Shown: positions 21,648 to 34,327, counted from the first letter of the stretch. The stretch is DNA of 64,000 nucleotides from Nigrospora sphaerica (GCA_018287875.1 JAGVVL010000002.1:372001-436000), one strand, 5' to 3'. Notes: a model not told the origin generated them from the letters alone. Made by a program: numbers and translations.

Positions 21648-22864
21648 GAGGACGGGAAGCGTCCCGGGGCCACCCCTGAAAACCCATTCCCCGTGCCGGG
21701 CCAGGGCCCTTCCCGGCGTTGTGGTTGTGGGACTTTTCTGGATGGCTAGATGGTGACATCGGTAGGGAGTGGCTTGCACAGCAAGCTATTTGTAGATTGA
21801 TGAAGTTTCTATACCTTGTCGGTCGCAGTCCGGGACTTTTTACCTTTTTATCGCGCTTTTCTTGTTTCAGTGTTCTGGACAGAACAGTGCAGATGGGTTA
21901 GTTCCGACGAGGTTAAAGACGGGCTTCCTCGCGCTTTATTGCCCAAAGCCTCTCACGTGTGGGGGAGCAGAACATGACGGGCCACCCCTTTTGAGGAATC
22001 CCCCGTGGCACTCCGATGACGTTCTCGGGCACTTGGGTCAACATATTCACTAGGTTCAATAGAGGCATCTCGGCAGGGTCTGGACCTCCCCAGCCCGCCC
22101 TCCAAATTATTCCGGAACGGGCCCCGGATTGGCCACGGCGAAGTATAAAGCCGGGCCATACCCTACTGGGGCATCCCCCTACCGGCCGTTTCGTGGCGGG
22201 GAGACATAGGCACACAATCCCAGAAATGAGTCGCCCTTTGCGGCGATGGTTTCAAGATGCTACCTTAGCAGCAGCGGGAGTCTCCGCGGGCACCATCAGT
22301 GCGGCGCTTTGGCTCCGTCGATGCCATCTTTGAGTTTCGCGCAACCACGACACCATGTGCTATCCGCACCAGCCGTCGTTGACCTTTGGCCCTCCCGTCC
22401 CCCGCCCGGCGGGGTATCGGGGGCCGTCGTCATCGCGCCGCGGCGTTCGCGTTCCTGTAACGGCGCCAGTGGGAGAAGCCACTGCTGCTGGCTGGGCGTC
22501 TCCGGCGGAACGCGGCTTCGGCCGCAGAGGAAAGCGCCAATTCCTTTCCATGCGTCGCGTCGCGGCGGGGCAAACGAAGCTCAGCATGGGCGGCACGGAT
22601 GGGAAGGGCCCTTCTGCATGACAACTCTCCCCGCCGACTCATGCTGGCCAACCGGGCTTTAATATCCATCATCGAGATCGCCCGTTGGGAGATCGCCCGT
22701 TCTTATGTTGATCTCCGGGGATTAAAGCATCCCATGTTGGTCAGAATGGGAAAAGGGTTCAAAAAGGGGGCAAGTTGCCACCCACCTCCCCCATGGCTAA
22801 TATTACCCTCCAACAACCGGCGCGGGTTTCTTAGGCCACGCGGAAATGCGGTCATGTGCTCATC
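21648..22864. other. no gene recognised
   Basis: Short conflicting frames only, on both strands. Spacer between the cyclase and the membrane protein. Confidence 0.45.
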
Positions 22865-24560
22865 ATGCTTCGCCTTGAATCTCTCCCGAGATCGGTTGTC
22901 CTCAAACCCGCCTGGACCGACGGTGAGGTCATTGGTTGCCTCATCTGCCTTCCTCTCACGACCTTTCCATTCGCCCTGCGGTGCTATGCCAAGCTCAAAC
23001 TCAATCAGCGCCCTTTGATAGAGGACTGCAAGTGATCAACCACCCGAGATCGTCAAAACGTGGGCATGGTATTAACTGTGTGGTTCCGATAGGGTGCAGT
23101 TTTGTTTCTTGGGTAATCTCGTCCGACATTCACGGGGCGGAACAAGCTTCAGGCCCACTAACCCGAAACCCCCGTTATAGGTCTTTGCGGTGCTCGATAT
23201 TTCCGTCACATTCAGAAGTAAATGACTTCCTTTTACCGTCCAGAGGTTAGGAGGCTTGCTCATGTCCACCCTTAGCCATCGCCTTCGGACTTACTCAACC
23301 CGCATGGCAGTTGTCCCCGGAACAGCACGAAACTCTGCGCAAAGTAAGTGCTGCCCCGCGATACCCGGCACTTTCGGAGACCCTACTGAGTACGGCGTGG
23401 CTTTCGATAGTGGATCTACGCCCTCACGCTCATCTACGGCCCCGCCATCCTCTTCACCAAGCTCACCTTGCTAACCATCATGGCCCGCCTGTTCTCGACG
23501 CAAATGATGTTTGCCCTGGCCATAAGACTCTTCATTGCCGTCATAATCATCTTCTTCGTCGTGGTAGAGATCACCAAGGCGGCCATTTGCCAGCCCATCG
23601 GCGGGTTTTGGGACCTCCGAATCCGGGAGCGTGGCCGCTGCGTGGACCTAAACGCCATCTATATCGTGGACACGCTCTTCGTCATCCTCATCGACGTCGC
23701 CATTTTGGTCATTCCCGTCATCTCGACGATACCCTTGCGGGTCTCGCTCTTCCAGAAACTTAAGGTCATCGGCCTGCTGGGCGCGGGCGGGGCGGCGGTG
23801 GGGGCCACGATTTACCGGGAGCACCTCGTCGTCGAATACGCCCATACGAAGAACTATACCCAGGACCTGGCCAAGATTATTTCCTGTTGGTGAGAGACGA
23901 CCACCCCTCCACGGTCCCCCGTTCGCCCCCTTACAACCAAGAGTTTCCGTGAAAAGCCTGTGACTCGTATTAACAAGGGTTGGCAGTCGTTTAGAGATCA
24001 CGATAGGGCAAGTCTGCGCTTGCCTGCCCTTTACGAATTTTCTACTTCGGGGGAAAGCGAAGGAGGGCGCGGCGACGATGCGGACGAAGCGGACGCGGCC
24101 GACAGCCCACGTGTGGTTCGGGAGCATCCGCACGCAGGACCATAGCACCAAGAGTCTCAACTCAACTTTTGCGCATTCCTACCCACCCCAGCCGCAGCCC
24201 TACGGATACACCATGTCGGGCGGCAGCTTTAAGGGAGAGAGCTTAGGTACCTACGAGTCCCCACCCCCCCTGGCGCCGGAAACGGCCGCGCCATTTTCTC
24301 CCTCTTCCGGAGTCCCTGACTGAAGAACCATGAAGCAGACGGCACCCTCCCGTTCCCGAGCCCGGTGGTGAGGACGGCGGTCGAGTACGTCCGCGAAGAG
24401 CCGCCGCCGCCGCCCGTGGACGACTGGTACCGCCGCGGCATCGAAGAAGGCCGCGCCGGACCGGAACCCACCGAGCCGCCACGGCTCGCCGCCACCGCCG
24501 CCGCCGATATTGAAATACAGAGGCCACGCGAGATTTGGGCCGTACCGGACCGTAAAGTAA
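22865..24560 (+). pseudogene. SAT4/PTH11-like rhodopsin-domain membrane protein, probably decayed
   Basis: Likely exons: 22865-23031, an uncertain exon from 23100, a piece ending 23343, 23411-23889, and 23987-24323. Features of the fungal seven-helix rhodopsin-domain family (SAT4/PTH11-like) are present: a first helix followed by RCYAKLKL and an acidic residue pair, WQLSPEQHETLRK before a helix with a TKLTLL motif, a conserved extracellular Cys region (AICQPIGGFWD with RGRCVDL), and a last helix with GQVCACLP after the intron. After the stop at 24321 a Pro-rich coding-like tail (to about 24560, ending at a GTAAGT) continues in a different frame, so a single-base frameshift is likely. Function in related proteins is membrane sensing or unknown. 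The exon 2/3 junction could not be settled, so pseudogene status is an inference. Confidence 0.6.
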
Positions 24561-25978
24561 GTGCTTTTTTTTCCCTCCCTCCGTTGGCCCTCGTTGGCAT
24601 CGAGAAAGCGGACCGCGGAAAGTGAGGCCGGACTTTGACTTCGAATGCGGCGAAAGAGAGCCGCGGTTCGGATTTCACGCAACTCTTCTTGTTGATACCA
24701 CGTGTATCAGGAAGCGCTTTTTGACACTGAGCTTAGGCGTTTGCGAGACGAAGCAAAGAGGGCGAACCAGTTCACCGCGATGGAGGTGGGATTGGCAAAT
24801 GCACTTGCCAATACATGATGCAACCCTGAGATTGCTAGTCAATAAATACAGAATTCGGGCATTGACCTGTTTTGCAATAACATACGTCTTCAACTAACTG
24901 TATGTCTGCTGAAACATTTGGGTTCATCTATTGCCCCCCTCGGGCCACTGTGTGATTAATCCGTCTTCGTCCGAGTAGGGCACCTTACCAAATTATCGAA
25001 GCCTTGCTCAGTTCTCTCCGTGGTAATATATTCGAGCATGCAGGTCACGTGAAGAGCTTTAGAGACCGCCTAGGATCCAGAACTCAACCTACTTTTGCAT
25101 CTAACCTAAGCAGTTGAGTAAGCCAGACTCTGCTTGGACAACGTTGGGCGACTCTACTAGTACATTCAGTCGCAACGCTACGTGCTTAAATGTTACTAGG
25201 TTCTGATTGTGGAGCGTTGAGCCGACTGGACCAGAAGACTGATATTGATGATGACGAGACGTTTGACTAGGTAGTTATTTAACCGCACCCTAGTTCCCGT
25301 AATCCGATTTTTGCACTGGACCCCTGAGGGGACGGACAAAATAAACGCCTCAGCCAACACTCTTCTAGCGTGGCTCCGGTAGAGCTGCCGGGGCTTTTTT
25401 GTACCCTCCATCAACCCCAACGTTGACTCGCTAGACGCTTACGGAACGTGGAACGTGTGCGGCCGAGCGTAACTTTATCTGTATCACTTCGCAGTACTCT
25501 CAGACGGCAGTATCAATGCAGCAACCATGCCGACTTTCGCATGAGAGAGCCGTAGAATCGTTTGTAAACTCATGAGATACGCTAGGCCCGTAGATAATCG
25601 CCGATAAGCTGCAAGAACCTAACTGATAACCGCCCAATTTCAAACGGTGGCATTCAAAATGGTGGTGTGTGGCTGCAATGTGCCTCGTTTTCACTGGTCA
25701 GCGTCGTCAATGCCCAGTGCTCATACATAAGTTGGATAAGGTGGCGGTTAGCTGTTTGTTACTATTGGCCCAGCGATATGCCAGCCCAAAGCGCCTGCAC
25801 GAGTTGGTAAAAGCAGCAGCTAAGACTTTGGGGATTTAAGCAAGACAAATGGCTTCCGCAACGGCGCAAGAGAGAAGTCAACAAGCTCCTGCTTTTCCAA
25901 TTCGTTCCATCTCTTGAAGCTCCCAGGTAGCTCTGAAATCCTCAGTCGTCTCTTGTCCTCCCAGGAGAGTAAGTCGCG
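24561..25978. other. no gene recognised
   Basis: No frame with recognisable motifs. A minus-strand frame at 25820-26290 has a charged stretch but overlaps the confirmed exons of the next gene, so it was not accepted. Confidence 0.45.
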
Positions 25979-27927
25979 ATGGAGGTCTTGCTCGACCCCC
26001 CGAGAGCCAATCTTGAGTGCGTCTTCCGCATCACGGGGCATGCACACGCCGAGCTGACGTGTTGGCAGCATTGTGCTTGTCCATGGACTCAATGTGTGGA
26101 ACAAGGACAAACATGAGCATGATACGTGGACCGCGCACGCCCCAAGCGGTGAAGTACACTGGGTGCGCGAGGCCCTCCCCCTCGATGACGTTACATCTCG
26201 TGCGAGGGTGCTGGTCCACGCGTACAACTCAAGCGAGGTATTTGACTCTGCGCAGACCGGCGTCGCCGTGCAGGCCGAAGGCTTGCTCAACCGACTTTTC
26301 CTGATGCGAAAGGTGAGACACCAGCCTCAGAGCCGGCGGGAATATATACTAAACTGCCACAGGATGCGGAGACACGGCCTCTCATGTTCATTGCACACAG
26401 CCTGGGGGGTATCGTCGTCAAAGAGGTATGTCATCTCGATGTCAGCTTTTCTCAGACCTAGCGGAACACTCTACTAGGGAGTACCGGCCTCGGCCCTGAA
26501 ACTGCCATTTCTTCGCTTGGGTTACGCCCCATACTGTGCATCGTCGCCTGCCCGCCCCCGGTTTACAGGGCTGAATTCCTTTTTCAACCACAGGCTCTGG
26601 TACAGGCAGACGAAAGCGCCGGAAGACTGCATGGTATCAGCTATTTCACGACGGCCGTCATGTTCTTCGGTACTCCCCACCGTGGCGTCGACACAAGCAA
26701 ATACGAATTTCTGGCGCGTCTGTTGCGCAGAGTCACATCTGACCCCGACCCTCACTTATTGGCCTCGCTAAATAAGTCTGGCACCGAGTGTCAGCGATTG
26801 CACAAGAGGTTCAGCACGGTGGATGTGTACTACCAGTATGTCAGCGTGTACGAGACTCGGCCGCACAGTAAATACGAGGAGCTAGGTGTGGTAGGCAACC
26901 CTCCTCTGCAATCCATACAATCTGACGATCTTCGGCTAAAGTGGCAGCAGCTCGTTCCAGAGCTATCCGCGGTACTAGGACTTGGCGACGACAAAGAAGT
27001 ACGAATACATCTCGATCGCGACCACAGCCAGATCTGCAGGTTTGATGATCTGCAGTCAAATGACTTTTGCCTGGTCTTTTCCCACTTGAAGGCTCTCTGT
27101 CAGCAGTCCATCAAATCATTCTCCGCACTTACGTACATGTCTGCACGCGGAAGACGGGCCGCAGAGGAAGTTTCCGCCCAGAAAAGTAAGTACACCAGGA
27201 CCAAATAACGGGATGTCACTAAACAATCCTCCGACTAGTAAGAAACGGAGAAACTATACAACAAGCCATTATGGATGCCCGAATCTTACTTGAATCGACA
27301 GACACCATAGCTGGAGTGCGAGGGCTTGACGAGAGCGCCAGTGCCCACGAAAACGCTACAAACGTGTACATTACAGCAGCTCTGATTCCTTTGATGATGT
27401 CTGCAATTCCTCTAGTTACCGTCCTGGCCAGTTTGGGTTGGGTGTTCGGAATCTTCTTAGTCCCCCAGATCGTAGTCCTCATCGGGTGGGCGGCGACTGG
27501 ACTCGAAGTCGTACGAAGGAGACGGACCCATGTCGCGAACCTTTCAAACCTCAGCATCCGGCTGCTCGACAAAAGATTCCTCTCGGTTGACATGAGGAAG
27601 AAAAGGCTCGAAGGCCATCTGCGTTCCACCACCACCATGACAGTCGACGAAACCGACGAAGCTCTGGATCTCATCACTCGTTTCGACATGCACAGCGCTC
27701 ATCTCGTCGGCGAACTACACAAAAGGAGAAGGGCAGAAGCATCTATGCGAGTAAGATTGGGAGAGACTGACGAGTTTCTCGCAAGACTGCTCCAGGCCCA
27801 ACAGGAGCCACCGGAAACTTGGCTAGAGTACCTAGGTGGACTCCTCATGGCTATTGTAGGATGGCTGCGGAAACTGGTTTCAGTTGTCTTCTTCCCTTTT
27901 CCTTCCTGGCATGATACCGATGGCTAA
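25979..27927 (+). CDS. SERAC1/DUF676-like serine esterase with C-terminal membrane segments
   Basis: Five exons: 25979-26016, 26069-26312, 26363-26425, 26594-27185, 27239-27927. All phases agree and give 541 residues. The alpha/beta-hydrolase half has IVLVHGL near residue 14, the nucleophile motif AHSLGG with Ser at about 107, and FFGTPHRG, the signature of the SERAC1/PGAP1-like esterases. The catalytic His is probably in DRDHSQI. From about residue 350 come two adjacent hydrophobic segments (about 356-376 and 378-400), then a basic, helical region that may form a coiled coil, and a last hydrophobic stretch near the C-terminus. Similar esterase domains (SesB type) occur as N-terminal effectors of fungal NLR-like proteins, but no NACHT or NB-ARC domain is present here. 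Substrate and location are unknown; an organelle or plasma membrane site is inferred. Confidence 0.75.
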
Positions 27928-29681
27928 TGGTGTTGGCGGCTGGTCTTCTTAAGTATATTTCACTATAAAAAGAACACCAGGGTCAATCTCTCGACGGCAA
28001 ATAGTGATTCAATACCATCTACACATTTACTGTCACGGGATCCATTGAGGGGAAAAAGGAAATGGGGAAAAGGCTCGCGTTGTAGACTCCCGCGTACGTC
28101 GGTGAAGAGAAAGGAGGTGAGATGATCTTGACTCTACTCCACATGTAGATTACTTGGATGTTAAGAACCTTTTCGCAACTCGGAGAAAAGTTTGAAATTT
28201 TTATAGAAGGCAGGCGATAGGTTTAAAATCCAACACAAGCCATACCCTATAAATTGCTCACTTCTTTCGTTCTTAGGTCTCATGAGAACAACACCACTAT
28301 TAGTCCCTGACTAGGTATATTTACTTTTGTTTCAAGCCCACAAGTAGGAGGTTTCTTAACAGCGTAGAGAAAGCAGAGTGATATACTATGATTCGTGGCA
28401 CAAGTGGCAATTCAACCGCAGCAAGCAGAGGGCAAATTGATTGAAATGCAAGAAGTACCAGTAGGCAAGGGCCTTAAAGTTTTCCCGCCTTGGAGATCTG
28501 GAATCGTGTTCTTAGCGTCCGACCTCTTACGCTTCACGCGTAAATGCGGTTCCGGCCACGCTTTTCGCCTATCCTTACAGTTCGCTGCATATGCCTGCAA
28601 CTACTCACAAAAAGAGGAACGACATGACTCGACGGCGGCGGACAGGGGGCAAAGAGCACAGGACTTTGCGTCAACTTTGGGCTATTCTGCGCAGCATAAG
28701 CCTCACTCATCAATGGCACTCCACCATGGGACCAAAACGGCGAGAACCTATTGAACTCTGTTCGAAATTGGACCGGCCGATTCCGATCCGGTTGCGCATT
28801 CTCAGATGTGGTTAACCTTCACGCGGTCCACACGGGGGGGGGCTAGACAAGGTCTGCACGGGTCGTTACCCACTGGGCCTCGGTCCGTCCCACCGGCAAG
28901 GGGGGTGGTTATGCATGAAGCCGAACCCAAATGTATATTACTCGTACGTTTGCGACAGGCCCATGGCCGGGAGGTCGACGTTCATTTCATGATACTTTGG
29001 GAAATTGCCGGTTACTCAGATGCCACGTGTCGTACGCTGGGCCCCTCTTCCCTCTAGCTGCAATCGGAGCTCTCAGTCCAAGCCACTGTGGAGTAGAATA
29101 ACGAAGTGTAGTAGCTATTGCAAGTAGGTTGGTAGCCATCAAGGTGACCTGTACTTTCTCTATGTGAGGGCTTCTTTGCCAGGGTGCTTACTACTTTTCC
29201 CACCAACCACCTAGTTGTAACTGCATCGTACAAGAGGATACTGGACGAGCTCCCCACCTAACCACCTCTTCTTAGCGAGCCGTATTCGGAAGCCGTGGGC
29301 GGTCTACACTACCCGGGCCAGAACGACTTCCGGGTTTTGATCCCCACTCGCGGGCCAAGCCGGGTTTTAGTCAACGCTTTATCCCGGGTGGCTAGCCTTC
29401 CGGTGGATTCTCCCGCCCGTTGCTGCTAGGAAACCATAGGCTGCAACGTCCGGATTGGGCCAGTGGACGCAGATGCTCCGGTACTGTTTATTACCCCAAG
29501 TTTCTCCGTCTGCCGGGGCTTGGCACGGTAGTCTATAAGACCAGGCATCGAGCAACTGCCGTAGTATCGACCTCAATTGAGGAACGGCCAGCCTGCACGA
29601 AGGTCATTGCCCGACAGGAAAACATTCTCGCTCGTCTTTTGGTACCGAAAACGAACGCGAACGCGAATCGGAAGAAGGACG
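27928..29681. other. no gene recognised
   Basis: AT-rich from about 28150 to 28400, otherwise mixed. Frames such as 28395-28754 lack motifs and codon bias. May hold the pectinesterase promoter. Confidence 0.45.
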
Positions 29682-30972
29682 ATGAAGTCGGTGCTGGTGA
29701 GCCTTGTCTACGGCGTGGCGGCGGTGCTGGCGGCGAGCCGCACGCAGCCGCCGGCGGGGTGCGTACACGTGGCCAAGGCCGGGGGCCAGTACGCGAGCGT
29801 GCAGGCGGCCGTCGACAGCCTCTCGACAACGACGGCGGCCGACCAGTGCCTCTTCGTCGACCAGGGCACCTATACGGAGCAGGTCTACGTCGGGCAGCGC
29901 CGCGCGCGCCTCACCATCTACGGCTACACGACCGACGACCGCTCCTACGCCGCCAACCGCGCCACCCTCACCTTCAACCGCGACGCCAAGTCCGCCGGCA
30001 ACAACGACAAGAGCGGCACACTCCGCGTCTTCGCCGCCGGCGTCCGCGTCTATAACCTCAACGTCGTGAACTCGTGTAAGTTTTTTTGCTCGCGTGCCCC
30101 CGAAGAGAGAGAGAGGGGGGGGGGGAGAAAAGGATGAGGGAAAAGGAGGGATGGAGCGGGGGAGACGCAAAAAATGGAAGGAGCGACATCGCGTGGCTGA
30201 TCTCTGCGGCTCATATGCTGGTGTCGGCGTACAGTCGGAAAAGGGTCGCAAGCCATTGCGCTCAGTGCCCAGGCGAGCAGCGGGTACTACGGCTGCTCTT
30301 TTTACGGCTTCCAGGACACGCTCCTGGCCAGCCAGGGGACCCAATACTACCGCAACTGCCAGATTACGGGCGCGACCGACTTCATCTTCGGCCTCGAAGC
30401 CGTGGCCTGGTTCGAGAAGTGTGACATCCGCGTGCGGAATGGGGGCTTCTACATCACCGGTGCGTATATCCTCTTTCGGTTTTTCATGGGATGCTGTTGG
30501 GAGCGAAATGGTCACCCACAAGGAACACACTCAACACGACGGAAGGGAAGTAAAACTAACCACGGGCCTCCCTGCAGCTAACGGACGCAACGCCGCCACA
30601 AATCCGTCGTACTACGTCTTCAACGGGTGCGACGTGGGCGCGGGCGCGGGGGAGGCCGTCAGCGCCGGCACGTACTACCTGGGGCGGCCGTGGCGGGCCT
30701 TCTCGCGCGTCGTGTTCCAGAGCACGGCGCTCGGGAACGTCGTCAATGCTGCCGGCTGGTCGATGTGGAACGGCGACGCCAACGTCGCCAACGTCTTCTA
30801 CGCCGAGTACGCCAACACGGGCCCCGGCGCCGCCCCCGCAGCCGCCCGCGTCCCCTGGGCCCGCCGCCTCGCCGCCCCCGTCGCCCCCGCCGCCGTCCTC
30901 GGCGCCGACTACGCCGCCCAGCCCTGGTTCGACGCCGCCTACCCCAATGCCACGACGAAGGCGGCAGCGTAA
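29682..30972 (+). CDS. pectin methylesterase (CE8)
   Basis: Three exons: 29682-30075, 30235-30459 and 30578-30972, with introns of 159 and 118 nt; product 337 residues. An N-terminal signal peptide (KSVLVSLVYGVAAVLAAS) indicates secretion. CE8 motifs appear in order: GTYTEQVYV, SQAIALSAQA, GFQDTLL, TGATDFIFG (with the catalytic Asp residues) and LGRPW (substrate-binding Arg and Trp). The first intron was placed so that exon 2 starts TCGGAAAAGGG, which joins Asn-Ser to Phe-Gly-Lys-Gly before the conserved QAIALSA. It removes methyl esters from plant pectin so that lyases and polygalacturonases can act. The frame ends in Thr-Lys-Ala-Ala-Ala at 30970. A carbohydrate-binding module lies downstream out of frame. 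Confidence 0.93.
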
Positions 30973-31004
30973 CGCTCACCCGGGCCCCGGAAACGGCGGG
31001 TGTC

Positions 31005-31106
31005 GCCTTGTATGGCCAGTGTGGTGGCCAAGGGTGCATGGACCCAATGTGCTGTGGTGCGGGCACTTGTACTTCATCACACGCTCGGCATTCCCAGTGC
31101 GCTTGA
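31005..31106 (+). pseudogene. stranded CBM1 (fungal cellulose-binding module) remnant
   Basis: About 33 codons ending in TGA encode YGQCGGQGC, then MCCGAGTC, then SQCA. The four CBM1 cysteines and the QCGG and SQC signatures are there, but the Trp after GQG has become Cys and the Pro-Thr-rich centre is altered. It starts 35 nt after the pectinesterase stop and is in a different frame. It reads as a former C-terminal module of that enzyme, lost by frameshift. No start codon or signal peptide of its own is visible. Confidence 0.7.
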
Positions 31107-34100
31107 ACACGGTGGATCAACAGGGCCGGTAGAGAATCCCTCCTAGCCAGTGAATGTTTATCAACGTGGACTGGTGGGTGCTGGTGCACCAGGCAGAGAA
31201 CATATACAAGCCAGTGTGGGTGCGATGCGTACCAGTGGCTCACTGCTCTTCGACCTATACCATGCCGGATTCGTTGGGCCATTGCCAATGGAAATGGTGG
31301 CGGCCAGCTCAATCGTGGGAGGGTCTCTCGTCCGAGCGGGTGCATGGGCTGTTCAGCTCACGGGAATAGAATGATGCTCGGTGACCGAGAGACGTGAGAG
31401 GAGGTGCATGGCCATCCAGGTCTAGATGCATGCCCATGGGAGGTGTTGCTCGTCTCGTCCAGTCGGGAGGGCAATACCCCCCCCTAGGGCAGAAATGTGG
31501 TGGTCAGGCGGACTTGGAAAGGATCAACAGGGTCCGGGCAGATCCGCAAGCTGAAAATAGGTTGCGTTCGCACGAAGAGGGGAATGATCGTTCGGAAAGG
31601 GGATGTCTCGGTGTATGTCGATGACAATCTTTGGAAGACACAAGTGGCGGTCAGGGGACCGACTTCCTGCCCTTCCCCCGCCCTCCAGCTACGACGCCTG
31701 GAAACCTTGTCTCTCGGCTTGCCACATTGAGCACGAGCGGCTGAGGAGAACAAACGGTGAGATGTGATGACAGTGGTTGACGTACGGGGCTGCATCGGCG
31801 TTCGTGAGTCATGAGCCTGTCTCTGTGAACAAGTTGCTTTTTCAGCTCGCCCCGGGATTTCCAGGGTCCAACTGGAACCCGTACGCCACGTTGTGCGACA
31901 GAGTAGCTCCCCCTTCTCATCAGGCGGGGACCGAAGGAAGCACTCAGAAGCCTCAATGGTTTCTGGGGCTACGACCACTCGGGGGGCGACACACCTCAGT
32001 CCAGGTATGTTTTCCCCGCCGTCGCGCGCAAAGACGACAACTGGTGGGGTTTGCAGGATAGTTTTTTCCCCCCCCTTCCAGCGACCATGGATCTTACTAC
32101 CTACGACGAACTTGACAAGGGCGATTCCTTTTTCGGGCCTCGGCAAGGCTGAGGGTCGCGATGCAAAAGGCGCATGTGCATACATACGTACTAGTTGTAC
32201 TTACCTAGTATGCTTTTCGGGCAGTTTTTTTTCTCCCGTTCTAACCGAACTAGGTGGCCGGGCACACGCGCAACACACGATCCGGGGGTGGCTGGGCAGT
32301 TCGCCCGCCATGGCCCCTATCGCGCCGATAGGGGAGAAAATCGCCCCAGGTCTGCAGGACGCAATGGCCCAATGCACGTCTGCGGCCAGGCATTGATGGC
32401 ATGCATGGTCCACGACGGCAGACATGGCACGCGCGTGGCAGATACAGCGAGCATGGCATGGCATGGAGACGAGGCAGACACGGCACACACACGCATGGGT
32501 TTTTCGCAGGGGTGCCCGACTGCCTGCCTTGCCTAAGCGATAGCGCGACAAGAGACAAGACCCGACAGACGACAGCGCTTCGTGCATCGTACGCATTTAC
32601 CACGCCCCAGGCGGTTTCCCATCTTCTCTTGGCCCCTCGCCTGGGGACGCGCTGTTTTGAGCCGAGTCAAGGCCTCAGCCACGAAGCTGGGGATCCCTTC
32701 ATCTCACCCTCTGGTGGCCGGCGCCGGTCGACCTTCCGCTTCGAGACAAGGGGACTTGGCGGCCGTTGGGGCTGGCAGACGTATCGCCCACCCACCGGCA
32801 GAGGCGGCTGCATCGGCTTGCCTTTGTGCCGTATCGCCCGCGGTCCGTACGACGAAAGCCGGTGGCCGATACGAAGACGCAGTGTTGCGCTGCGATGCAA
32901 CGCAGCTCGTATCTACAGTAGCGAGCCAGCTAAGGGCATGGACCCATCCAACGCCGCACCCGAGCGCTATGGTAGTACTTTCGTGTGGGTGCCGTTGCGT
33001 GGAGGCGCAGAAGTTCCTGCTGGGGCCCACCCCCCCCTGGCCCGTCTGGCCCGCCGGATCATTCCAGCACCCCAAGCACTGGCATTCACTAGAAAGCGCC
33101 CCCTGTAGCCATCAGCCCTAGTCGCTCTTGGTGGCGTACCATCTCCGCCGCTGGTGCCAACGTTTGTACCCACCCCGCTGCTTACTTTTTTTTCTTCTTC
33201 CTTTCCCATCATTTTCTCTGGAATCCATCCGATCCAGTCGGCCGGTTTCTCATCTCGAGACATCTTACGGTCAACTATGGCCCGCGTCGAGCCGCCCCTA
33301 ACGCGCCAGCTGGTCTTACGCGCGTCGGCAAGCAATGCAGTCATGCTGCTAGTAAGTCGTTAGTCAGGCCAGGAACAGCGGGCACAGCAAAAACACGAGG
33401 GTTCGCTGACCCTCGGGCGCCGGCGCCGGCGACGCTGCGGCGGAGCGGGCCATTACCCACCTTTGGATCTCTCGGTCCCCATGGCTCTCTTATCGCCTTC
33501 CTCGGTCTGACTGGTTGCCCTTCCCAAGACAGCGTTGGCACCCCATCTCAGCTTGCCAGCGAGATTCCTCCAGCTCCTTGGGGGGTTTTCCCGGCGCCCA
33601 ATCATGCGCTTCGGCAGCCGGCAGGGGGTCGTGGAGCTGGCGACAGGGAGGGCGCGAGAATGCGACGCCATCGTAGAATTTTGCGAGGCGTTCTGTTGCC
33701 CAATTCGCCCCCCTGCCCGCCATTCCCCCTGCTCCTCGCCCTGCCGCCGCCGCGACGAGATGACCGGTGACCTGCGATCAGTCGGTGACTTGTGATCAGT
33801 CGATGCCCAGAGGATATGCGCCAGCGGCGACCGGTCACCCGCCCTCGTGTTTCGCGGGAAATGTGCGATGGGCGTTGGCCCCTTTTGGCCCAGCCCGCGC
33901 GAGCCCCCGGTCGTTCCTTCGGCCCAGCCCATTGGGCCGACGTGAATCCTTCGCCGCGTCGCTCGGATCGCGCCTGGAAATCCGCAATGGACCCTGCCGA
34001 GCCTGGCCTAGGCGCGATGTGTGCGATACGGGCTGGCCGCAAGGGTGTTGGCGGATGCCTTGGATGCCTTGGCCCAGTGATCGACAGCACGACCCAGGCG

Positions 34101-34229
34101 AGCCAGGGCCAAGAGTTCCGGGACCGCGCCCTCGGCGATGCATCCCTCCATTCCTTTTGCAGCCTGTCAGATCATGCCATATCCGCATCTCCCTGGTCCG
34201 CAGTGGAGATGCTCTCATGTGGGCGCTTG
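31107..34229. other. no gene recognised
   Basis: Over 3 kb with many overlapping GC-rich frames on both strands, none with motifs. A coding gene with several small exons cannot be ruled out, especially around 33270-33360. Confidence 0.4.
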
Positions 34230-34230
34230 T

Positions 34231-34241
34231 ATATATATAGA
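34231..34241 (+). promoter_or_regulatory. TATA-like box of the WSC-oxidase gene
   Basis: TATATATATAG lies about 90 bp upstream of the ATG at 34328, at a suitable distance for a fungal core promoter. Confidence 0.45.
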
Positions 34242-34327
34242 GCACAGAGCCGCATCCTCCCCCGTCAACTGGGACCTGCCGATCGCCCATCCGCACGCGT
34301 CGAGACCTTGGCTTCGCCACCCTTCAG

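Noticed and set aside
25820..26290. Minus-strand frame with a charged, helix-like end
   Set aside because: It overlaps exons 1-2 of the esterase, whose splice phases and motifs are consistent.
28395..28754. 119-codon frame in the gap before the pectinesterase
   Set aside because: No motifs, poor codon bias, and competing frames on the other strand.
31484..32185. 233-codon minus-strand frame in the gap after the pectinesterase
   Set aside because: No domain, mixed composition, and several equally long frames overlap in other phases.
32401..33121. Two overlapping plus-strand frames of 180-235 codons
   Set aside because: They overlap each other in different phases and neither has recognisable sequence or splice logic.
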